Assembly (NCBI GenBank): GCA_002633005.1
Contig: NMRA01000080.1
Location: 339,291 to 403,290 of the forward strand
DNA length: 64,000 nucleotides
Direction of reading: 5' to 3'
From: Phoronis australis
Lineage: Eukaryota > Phoronida > Phoronidae
The notes beneath the pieces are model-generated. The model was not told the origin of the DNA. It was given only the letters and a program-made list of their open reading frames with translations, and ran no database searches. Positions 48,108 to 60,100 of the stretch are shown in pieces. The position numbers and the translations under genes were made by a program. Numbering within the stretch: position 1 is the stretch's first letter; every line of letters starts with the position of its first letter.

Positions 48108-51100
48108 CTGAAACAGATTTATGGCCTTGAACTAAAATGCCAACACTGACTACGACACATTTGTCTCCTGAATAAAGAATATTAATGTTAAAACAACACT
48201 GAATCCCATTTAACACAATACTAACAGCAACTTCATTCAATTGGTGAGTCAAAAATCAAGCCAATTTCAAGAGACACAGCCACATACTAATTAAATAGAC
48301 TGGGATTAAATGCTAAAATTATTTGGACAGAAAACACCGGATATGCAAAAGCCTATTTATTAGGAAAGCAGACGACAAGGTCATAAACCGTGACATAGGT
48401 CAGTACCCTCAATCTGACATTTATGACAATCATGGGCATTGTGCGGCTTGGAGAAAATCATAGGTTGTCAAATATGACACCCAAATCGTCACGTTTCACC
48501 TATCTTTCCTAGTTTTCGTTGAACAACGCTGCCTTCCGTCTGCTTACTTCCAGTTCTAATTCAAGCACGTTTGATGTGTGCTGGATGCCATGGTGGTAAA
48601 TGCATTGATTTCATAACAGAGCCATTGTGAACCGAAGGCATTAAGTCTAGAAAAACCGTTAGTAATTTAAAGTTTGAAAGTCAAAACAAAACTTTGAAAT
48701 GAACTTGGGGAGAATTATTGTCTGACTTTTGTACATGTAGTGGTGACTTCGTGGTGACTTGGGATTTTTCCAACACAATTTGAGGTCGCATTGGCACTGT
48801 ACAAATTAAATGCCACAGTGATAAGGCCAATGGAGTGGCTCAAAAAATGCAGTATCGTCACTGGTAAAGAACACGGTTCCCTGGAAACTGTGATGGCTCA
48901 GCTCCGAAACACACTTCTGCAATCAGTGCCTGTTAAACTATACACATGTAGCTCCAACAAACAAATGACCATTCCTGATAATACCTGTTAATGAGTTCAC
49001 GTGTCCCCTTGCAAGGTTCAAGGGCACATTTCCTGACAACCTCTCTCCAAGGGAGACAATCAGCTTTCTTCAAAATAAACTTTGATCGTGACTCATTAGA
49101 TGGCTCAACTAAAAAAGATACATAGTTAATTAACTAATGGAAGTTTACTATCATTGGCGTGTTTGTATTCATTTGTTCCATGACGGCACAATGTACAAAA
49201 TCTATCGACAGCATTCACTTTCAACTGAATTGGGCAAAGCAATCGTCACTTTTGAGAAATCTCATTTTTTGAGAACGTGTTATAAACATGAGGTATTAAG
49301 TCCTAACAAATTTTTTAATTCATCCTAAGTACTTTAAATTAATCGTATTAATGCACTTTGTCATCTGATGAGGGTTTATCTTGCAACATAACAAGTTTGG
49401 GTTTTTGCAGCTCAACTCATTCCAGTAATGGTGCTTAATTACTTCAAAGGAAGTATCTCAAAGCAGTGCTCATGACAATATGACAAGACAGAACAATGCT
49501 AGTGGCAATTTTCACTAAAAAATGTTCAGACTCAAGTAACACCTACAGTAGATGTAATGCTTTCGAGCTTATTCAGGGCTTAACCCTTATCAAAGTAAAC
49601 ATTACAAGAGCAACGCGGAGCGTTGAAATGCGCCCACAATTGCACCGCATACGGTATCCTTCTAGGGTTGTTTATTGGTACCATAAAGTGGCCAGTAGAG
49701 GGCATACTTTGCAAAATGGTCATTGTCTCCTCAATAGGCTAGGGGCAAAATGTGAGTAATCTTCATAATACAAGCACATCCTATACACCAGTTGCTTAAA
49801 GCACCACAGAAACATAGAATTAAAAACAAATTTACCAACATACGAGATTAGCACAGCATTAGAATGCCAGAAACAAATTTCTACTTGGAACTTTTCCTTC
49901 ACAGTCACGAAGTAACACAAAGTATACACCTGAAGACCTATGAAAATACAGAGGTCAATGTAAAATACTAAAATTGCCACTAGAGGCAAATACTAAAATT
50001 GCCACTAGAGGCATACCGGTAATCAGAATCATCCTAAAGTCGTCATCGTCCGTTGTCAACATCACATAAATACACTTGCTAAATTTAGTAAAGATCCTGC
50101 AAACGGTTTGGGAGATACAGCCATGGGCGCAAAAAAAAAAAAACTGCCACTAGGAGGCGCCACAGTAGTCCAAATCGTCTGAAAATCATTGTCAGCTGTC
50201 TTCCTTATAGTAAGCACATACACGCCAATTTTCACAATCATCCTTTGAGCGGTTTGGTTGATAGAGGGGTGGACGCAAAAATACAGACTCGAAAACAGTA
50301 AAAATGGCCACTAGGTGGCGCAAACTACGTCGAATCCATCTGAAAACAGTAGGATAGCGTCATCTCACTAATAGGTGCCTACATACCAAATTTCATGAAA
50401 ATCCGTTCAATACTTTTGAAGATACAAAGGTAAGCGTAAAAAACTAAAATTGCCACTAGGGGGCACACCGGTAGTCGGATCCGTCCGAAAGTTCGCACAT
50501 GCCGTCCCATTCATGAATGGAACATATGTGCCAAATTTCATGAACGTATGTCAAAGGGTTTTGGAGATAGAGCAGCGGACGCCGGACGCCGGACGGACGG
50601 ACGGATGGACGGACGGACGGACGGACAGAGATGACGGCATAATGCGTCCACATATAAATATGTGGGCGCATAAAAAAACCAAGTAATGTGATAAGTCACA
50701 AAATTTCAGAGATGTTTGGGCCAACGTTCATCAAGAGTTCATGCAGTGCCAGTGCAGCACCCAGACAAAATATGGTTCAACTTTTTGGTACTTGCAACAG
50801 AAGCATGAGTAAAATCCATATTTCTCTGTATTCAATCACAATTCAATTTCATACAGGTCACCAATTCTCCATGAAGTCATCTCATAGTTTCGCAATTTAC
50901 ATAACATTGTTGAAGTTTCAAAAAAAGTTCAAGACATCCAACTTGAAGAACAACATGTCATGAATTTCTATACAGTTTGTGTCACCTTTCGCAGAAGCAC
51001 TCGCCAGACAACTAATCCACCCAGCTGTAATCCTATTGGCCAGAGTATCGTCGTCCGTCAGTCTGTCGCTCAGCTGATCCAGAAGGAATGGCAGTGACGC

Positions 51101-54100
51101 CATGTGGTGAAGAGTTTTTATGACTGGCCACCAAAACTGTATTAGGTCGACAGGAAGTTCATTGTTGTCTAAAATACCTGCAAGAACAATCATACAAGTC
51201 ATAGAGCCACTGCCACTTCACAATGATACACTGACAATTTACAAAATAATCTATCAAAAATGCAAAATACACTTTGAGATTGAACACACAAAAGGATCTG
51301 CGAATCCTAAAGCTTCCTGCAGCCTATAAGAAAAGCTCTCCATGTTCCGCAAAGCTGAAAACAACAGCAGATTTTAGTATAAATTACAAACTGACGCAAC
51401 TCATTACAGTACAGTTCAATAATATGTTGTCGACTGGCAGCAGAGGTGGGGCCTGTGTGTATGGACAGAAAAATTTTGTGAACTGATCACGTGACGTATA
51501 ACGTTGAGAACACTAACCAATTAGAAGCTTCCGTCAAGATTATAACGTCACTCTGCTTTTCGAAACACTTTTCAGAGTTCTCTCTTGGCAACAATCTAAA
51601 CATGGCTCAAATTGCGTTCCAAGATTTTCATGATTTAATTCAACTTCCTGTTAATGTTCCGGAACATCTTTAGAAAAGCACATCACTACCACTTCATGAT
51701 AAAAACAAAAAATAAGTGACATTAAGAAACATTACTTCAATCATATGCCATTCTGTAGTAGAAAAACTCAGCATTTTCAAACATTGCTAGTCGTTTATAA
51801 ACATGGCTTAGATATTAGAGTTTTTTGGTTGAACACAACCCAAAATATTTGAACATGGCTGAGGACATTTCCAACACAGTTCAGCATCAGGTTTCAACAC
51901 CAGTAGGACAACCACACCAGCTGTAAAATATGCTCAGGATTGATTGAAAACAAAAAATGCCAGGGAGATAAAACTTCAAACCCATTCTTGGATTTTGGAC
52001 AATACATGCCAAAACAAAATATATTGTTATTAATACAGATAGTTTATAGCAAAAGCATAATACATGTAATGCAAGAGCACGCACCCCAAGATCGTCTGGC
52101 ACACTCCGCTTTCGAATGAATGAACAACACAAATATGAGAACAAACACTGGGTTTCGCTCATAGTCTGTATGAGATTAAATTTTGTAAAACACCATAATA
52201 TTTAGTGTGAATCTTGGTTATTTGTTTGTTTAACAATATCAAAATCGACAAATACTTGACAAGGGAAACTCAAATATGTGGTATTGCTCAGAAGCAAAAA
52301 ATGCAAACATGACCATTGGTATAAAATGAAACATCCAATTCTATTTGTGCCGTGTACTAAAACTAGAATTTCCTCATACTTAGAATTGTTCCCTCTATTG
52401 ATGCTATGGCCAAAAATGCACAGAATGTTGTTAGTCTATTCAATATATTTTTAGTGCTTTCAGCAATCACTCACATGAACTCTGCTAAAGGAAAGTTAAT
52501 AGTCTTTTCAAGAAAAAGCCAGCTATGTGCCCACCTATTGTCAAAAAGTACCTTTGACTTAAACCAAGTACCCCATGGTAATAAAACTGGGGCTCATTCT
52601 AAGAAAACTGACTTGGCAAAGACAAATCTTGATTTTCAGATCATTGTCCATGGTAAGAAAGAGATCATAAGTTTGACGCAAGTTTTTTTTACTTAGTTTT
52701 GTCCCTTAATTTTAACTAACTTACTGGATTTGGAAATTTCAAAGTTTGGAAGATGAGGCAAATCTTAGACAAGACAAAATTGAACTTAAGTCAGTTTGTT
52801 GGAATGGGCCTCTGGTCTCAAACTAATCCATAATACTTGGATAAAAAATGATTTCTCAGCTTGGGTATAACTGACCTGGCTCAATGAACAATCTTGGACA
52901 GCGACTCATTCTAAGCAATGTGCATGGTCTCAAGCACTTTATCTAATGAACTGTCGGTTCTTCTCAAGCACTTCTGAACTGTCAGTTAGTTTCAAGCACT
53001 AGTGAAGTGTCAGTTCGTCTCAAGCACTAGTGAACTGTCGGTTTGTCTCAAGCACTAGTGAACTGTCAGTTCGTCTCAAGCACTAGTGAACTATCAGTTT
53101 GTCTCAAGAGCTAGTGAACTTTCAGTTCGTCTCAAGCACTAGTGAATTGCCAGTTCTTCTCTAGCCCAGAAACAACCGACTCCTAATTTGAGTAATGAAC
53201 AAGCTGAGACCAGAATCATATCGAGTGATTGAAATCCAAAATTCAATATTCAGAACAGTCTCCATACCTTCAGTGGACGTCCTAAGTGCAGTGAGCTGTT
53301 CTTCTGTGCTGACCAGATAACCAGGCTGCACCAGCCATCGCACCAAACTCTTCCTGAAACATGAGACATTGCGGTATTGTAGAACATTTGATTTTTGTGA
53401 ACTTCAACATGGAGCGAACAACAACTTATTAATAATATTTAAAATGACTTATTCTTATTAAAATGACATATGCAGAAAATTGAATTTTGGGCCTAAAAAG
53501 CGAGGCCCCCAATATTAATATAGGAGGCACCGCCGAAAGGCGGCCGAAGAGCGGGGCCCCCTATATTAATATAGGGGCCCCGCCGAAAGGCAGCCGAAGA
53601 GCGGGGCCCTCTATATTAATATAGGAGGGCCCCGCCGAAATGTGGCCGAAGAGCGGGGCCCCCTATATATATATAAATATAGGGGGCCTCGCTTTTTAGG
53701 CCCAAAATTCAATTTTCTGCATATGTCATTTTAATAAGAATAAGTCATTTTAAATAATAAGCTGTTGAACGTGGTGTGAATGTCGAGTAAAAATGTGAAA
53801 TGAATATGATGTGAATATGGAGATTAATGAACCAACACATGTTAAAAACTATTTTTTTAAATTTAGACTTAAATAGTAAAGTGAAAAAGCTCTTGCCCAT
53901 CCCACAACATACACCAAATTAACTAATACCCCACTGTATAAGACAGACTGGAGCTTGACTTTGAAAACCAGTCATCAGCTATAACAGCTCTTGTAAGTTA
54001 CTGATTGTGCAAATTTCATGAAATCCTGCCAGAAAACTTAGTAATTATTATAGATATGTCATGATCCCAGTTTGCTGTCAAAAGCTCTTTTGCTTCACCT

Positions 54101-57100
54101 TTGCACTCATTTCTCTACTTTGTCATACCTATCTTCATTTTTCAGCTTCTGTAAGTCATTCAAAAGATTCACAACAGATGGTGCATCCCTCTTTTTCTTC
54201 TGTTCACTATTACTCTTCATCTCACCACATAAGGACTAGCAAAAAGAAAACTCCTGGTCAGAACACCATGTCTGGACAACAGACAATATCAGAGACATTA
54301 ATTTTAAGTTGATTTAGAATCAAGTTGAAACCATTTCTGACTTTTACTTAAAGACAAATATTACATGGTGCACAAGTTTACTAGACAGTCAATTCACCTA
54401 CTCTGTACGCACAACCAAGAAAAACATAAAATTACCAAAATGTTATCAAAAAAAAAAACACTGACGAAAATCATGTTGTTAGAAAAAACAATTTGTGACA
54501 TTTGTTTCAAATATATTAAATTAAAAATACTTTGAATAACGTAACTAAGTTCACCCGCATTTTGTCACAGTACCCCAAACAAGGTCCAATTTGACGGTTC
54601 TCTGTACCAAAATCTACAAACCTGTCACAAAATAGTTAAAATGTTCGTGCAGGCTAAAACATGTCCAATCATTGGGTGCTTTCTAGCACTTTTTGGGCTT
54701 AACTCCAATTATTGTACATTATATTGTAAATTAGTATAAAATATTAACATTTAAAAAATTGTGACCCAGATCACGTGATGCACGCACTAACCAAAACAAC
54801 TATCTCACTGTGTGATTAAGGATAACACAACGGCTGGTCACCTGATATTTGCGAGGTCAAGTTTTGAAAAAAAGGCATCAAAACATTGATCGCATTACAT
54901 TTCGTAAATTCACAAATGAACCAAATTTATTGGGTAATAATATTTGAATGACTTGTGTAGAGATATTTCGCGAAACAACCAGAAAATGTAAGATTGGCAG
55001 AGGTAAGTAGACTGATTGATAATCTTTAAATTTAATTTGTACTTTAAATACTAGATAAACTAGATAAAAAGCCACTGTCGACATTTTGTCAACTGTTTTG
55101 AACACCAATTAGTATCTACCTGATATTGCTGCTGTTGATATTGCACTAGAATATCCTGTATATACTGGTCAGTGCTAGTCTCACCAGTCGTCTGGTCTGA
55201 GGAATCATCCCAGTACTCCTTCTGAAAATACACATCGAGTACAATCTTTAAATTAGGTTCATGATCAGTGTTCTGACGTAACGCTTCATCTTTCTTGATG
55301 ACCGTTACAACAGTTTGAATTCAACATTTTACAAGCACTGATCTTATGCGCAATTTTTGGGTGCATTGTCAAGATAGCGAATTTTCATAGATGTAAGAAG
55401 ACAGATACAACAGGAAGCTTTGACTCATAGAAATAATTGGATGTTGAAAGTTTGCAACCACTTTTCAAGTTCACCGTCATAGTCTCATCTCACCCATGCT
55501 GATAGTGTACCTAGTAGAAAGCTTTTTAACATTTGTGTCAATAATCATCAAATACAATGAAAGAGTAATGCGAATAGGGCGGATTTTCAAAATTGATGAT
55601 AAGATAGTGTTTAGCAACTGATCATTAATTAGACAATTGGATGTTAAGGTACTAACAACCAAATTTTGTCACCATGAGTCAAAATATCATTTTAAATACT
55701 TTGAATACATTTTGAACACATCAAACGAAACATTTATAAAATTCTTGATGATCATAATGTGCGCACAAAAAACTCCAGAATGTTTGTTGCCGGTCGCAAC
55801 GTTGACTGACTATATTTTTACTACAAAATAGCATCATTAGTCATAGATTTAAAAACAATAGTCAAATATTTTCTGAATTATCGATGACTGAAACATCCGG
55901 CTAATTTAGCAGCCTTTTAAAGCTGCACAATCATTTAGAAACATGTGGTAGCTATTTTAAATTTGTTTTCAACATTAATAACTAAAAAATTAAAAGCACT
56001 CTATTTATGCAGAGAACTGTCTAAGATCTCTGTTATTTACCCTAAAACACACACATCAGCCATAAAAAATGATGCACTAAATATTTTTGGCAACCAAAAT
56101 CTCCATTGTTCGAGGAAAATAAAAAATCTGAGACATTTTCCCCTTGGCCATTGCTCATTAAGTGTGCACAATTTCATGAGAATCGACCAATGAACTATAA
56201 AGAAATTCTGATCCGAATTAAAGAGTGTGAAGACTGGAGCACATCATTCACTAATGCTGTTTTTAGATATAAAACTAACTCTATAGCCTTCCAGGATTAT
56301 AGGGATGAGACATCAGTGAAACAAAAAGAATTTTCTCTAAGAGCAACGATGCAGTGACTGAGAAAAAGACCAGTATGGACTCATCAACTTCTTCTGAAGA
56401 CAAAAATTTTTTCAAGATGAGCAGTCGATTATTCATACGGAAACGTGCCGATGATGACATTATCACATGTGTCTGAAATCACATAGCCAGTCTTACCTTG
56501 AGCCATGTTAGGGCCGTCTCGGCTGCCAGTCGTAACATTGGCAGGGCTGGCATGTGTGAATGAGTGGCGTCATGGCGCAGGTCTACAAGCCACATGGGAA
56601 GGCCCAACTGAAAGGAGATGAGACTGTAATGAGATCAAGGTAAACTTTGGATATGCGCCCGCCGTGTGCACAGCAAACGGAAAAGATGTAAAGAGTGCTC
56701 ATTTTTTCAAACACACACCAGAGTCAGCAATGCTAAGTGAACTTAAAATTAAATTAATATGGTGCAGTGATAGTTATCGGAAAATTGACAAATGCAATCT
56801 TGGTAGTGAAATTGCCACAAAATCAGATCTGACAGAATGTCGATGCGAGCCAAAATTGCAACAGGGGGCGCACAGCAAGTCAGATCTGACAGAATGTTGA
56901 TGCAAGCCGTGCTCTCATTAGCAGCAATCGATTCTACCAAATTGCATGACGATTCTTTAAAGAAATTCAGATACCAACGAAGGCACAAATAATAAAACAG
57001 CCACTAGGATGCATAGCAGTAGTTAAACTTATCTAAAAGTTAACTTGATCCATGCTCTCCAACCATGTCAAGTGTCATATAACACGAGAGTCATGGCATA

Positions 57101-60100
57101 AGAAACAGAATTACTACTTTGTCATGTCCGACTATTTCCGTATTCAGTGAATCAGTTTCGGCACGATCAAGATTGAGCGCTTGACTTTTGATGATAACTC
57201 AATATTTCTGATTGGCAAATTTTATGAAGGCTACATACTTGTGACTTATCTTTGACGAAAATTCAACACAGAGAAGAACACTTAGTTTTCAATATTTGAA
57301 AAAACAGCATTGTGTGTGTCGCTTCAATATGATTTTGAGAAGTACCTTAAGCAAAAACAGAATTGAAGATTTAGACTAGAATTACAGGGTTTTGTTTTTT
57401 ATTCAACTAAGCGCATTCAATTACCAGAGAATTTTCTGTAAACAAGATCAACCAAGTACATACTCAGGGGAGTACAACAAGGAAACCTTCCCAAAAACAC
57501 AAGGGCAAATATTTAGGGGAAATTATGCACAGATGATGCCTAAAATTACCCCAGTTTTACACCTAGAAAAATACACCATAGCCACAGAAACTACCTTTTA
57601 AGCGGATGCTAAGTATTGAAAGCAACCTTCCAATAAACAATACATTACTGTTGCCGTATTTTAGTCAGGAGAGTGTCTCATGAATTTTCCACTTGATGAG
57701 TGTAAGATATAATGGTCAGATGAGCTTATATTCGCCACATTTAAATAAAATATGCACAGACAAACCTGTGGATTCGGCTATTGAACTTGAAAATGCCAAC
57801 TACCTAAAAATACCCCAGGCTTGTTTACAGAAAACTCCATTAGTAAGTCACATCAATATATTTTTTTGCTTTACTTTTAATTTTTTTTTTTTGAAGCAAT
57901 ATTAACATATCTTGCACACCTACCTCTTGTGCAATGACATGTGTAGGAGCTGCAAACTGCTTCGACTGTTGAGACTCTGTCAGAAGATTGACAAACCTTA
58001 AAAAAATAATAAGGATCACAGATATCATACCATTCAGATTACTTTGCTAATATGATAATATATAAAACAAGTGTTTTTCGCAATTACGTAGCATTATGCA
58101 AAATTATTCGAGTCGTTAAAGAACCTAGCTTTGGTAGAGTTCACTAAATGACAATTGTAAAAAACTAATAAAGGTTTACACTCGCATTATCAGAATAAAG
58201 TTTGCACGAGATACGGCACCTTGCGTATCATTTTCAAACCATGCAGCCTATAACAATTACTAGTACACATTTCTCAACCAGCAGTGGGTGATCCTCAGTC
58301 TTGTGGCCAAATCAGCTTGTTCAGGCAAGGTATGGCACAGGGGAGATAATAACTAAATATCCTGTAATGGCTGAGATGCACAACCCCAGTGCTAACAAAA
58401 ACTAATGAGTAGACAGACAATGGTTTCATAGAATTCTGTTTACATTTCACAATGCACTCAACGGCAAATTTTTAGCACTTGTTGTGTTATGTAAGGCAAG
58501 CTTTTGTCATTTCCTGGGTAATCAGGACTTGGAATGATGAATGACAAAATAAAGGAAAAATTTCCAGGTGATATATCGTTCTACAAATTAATAGGCACAA
58601 ATTAATAGACAGAAATATTTTTTGTGTTGTAAGATTTAACTGAAATAAGCATTTTTGCCTGATTAAAGACAACATAATTACAACAAGAGACGAAAAATGA
58701 AGAAACTGCAAATCAAACATAGTCAAGAGGAGACTGAAGCCAAAACAGGAAATCCTCTTAAAAGAGGAAAATTCCAAGCCCTGGTAATTGAGTTGATCAC
58801 AATCAAAGACTCAGCCGACTACATGCCTGACTAATGCTGTGGCATAGGAGAGACTGATCCTCTGTTCATCAAAAGCGTCTGCTCCATCATGCGACTCCTG
58901 GTTCTTGTTTACCGCCTTAACGTCATCAACTGCAGCTCTCACCAAAAATGATGTGCACTCTATAACCTTCGGGAGCTTAAAGCTTGTCCTGAAACGAATA
59001 CACTTTTAAGTTACGCGGAACAGCATTACGCTTTAAAAAGCGAAATGATGTTCTGTTCAGCTGGCTAAAACCAAAAATCACATTAGGCATCTTACTCTCA
59101 AAAAACTGGTTTCATAACATTCCTCACAGTGATAGAAATCGATTTCTGTTACCAAAAAGGGCATCGAAAACAACCATTACTCAAGAAAACACTTCAGTCA
59201 ATTAGGGTTGCCTAACCCTAAAATTCCAAATTCGAAAATTACACATCTACATGGAATCCCACTGATTTTAGAGTAAAAGGCTCAATTCAATTTTTGTTTT
59301 TTCACTTATTAAATACGTTAAAACACAGCTTCACCTACAACAAATGAATAAAATGATAAAACTAACAAAAGAGACAACCTGACTCACAATCATAACTGCC
59401 AAGTGTCAATATGCCTCACCATGTGCATCACATACACGCAGGTACAATGGATGCTGTCGCCTTAGTAACTTAGTTGCCATATTACATGGAGATCCATCAA
59501 AGAACTTGGTAGATATTGATCCGAAGGTAAAATAATTGCCCTTGGGTACACAACAGCAATTGTACCAACCAGAAATCATCATCAGCTGAGCAAAGTGCTG
59601 CATGACTCTTTAAGGTCACGCTTCTGTGAATACCTCCTGCGGAGACCTTTGGATGCCATTTGTGCAGAATGTGGCCAATGCGTAAGCATTCCGCTAAAAG
59701 CATCGACTGTACGAGTTAAGGGTTTGTTGGAGCTTGCTCACTTCAAACATCTTTAGGATTTCAGTTATGGAAAACAGTGCATTGATGCTTAGAAATGAAA
59801 ATTTGGAATACTGAAGATCGAGTAATTTGCACACCATGGATGACTGTGGAATGTAAATTTACAGAAAGGAAGATTAGCTGGACACGAGAACAAGAGGTCC
59901 GATTGGAGCCAAGTTTGAACGTTTGCCCAAGCTATGCCTGATTTACCACAGAGGGAACACAAACGCAAAAACAGCTTTGTTCACTACTAGTAGCTAGTAC
60001 CAACCTTGACTATAATTCAGACAGTGGTGGCTGCAAGAAACTACATGGATGTATAAGAGAAGACAGCGCTAACTACGAGCCAATGCTAAGGAATGTCAGC

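Larger units (their letters stand above)
49109..50985 (-). other. LAS1L intron with the inverted CTCF-core element
   Basis: 1.9 kb between exons 50986-51177 and 48985-49108. Most of it (49603-50686) is the second copy of the dispersed element; nothing else recognised. Confidence 0.8.
51178..53267 (-). other. LAS1L intron with MITE and 28-base tandem array
   Basis: 2.1 kb. Contains the MITE 52587-52815 and the array 52926-53163; the rest shows no recognised feature. Confidence 0.8.

Noticed and set aside
48791-48991. Plus-strand open frame containing MEWLKKC and LETVMAQLRNTLL, which resembles a LAS1L segment
   Set aside because: It is on the strand opposite to LAS1L, has no splice sites of the required phase, and the true matching LAS1L exon (48985-49108, minus) was found next to it.
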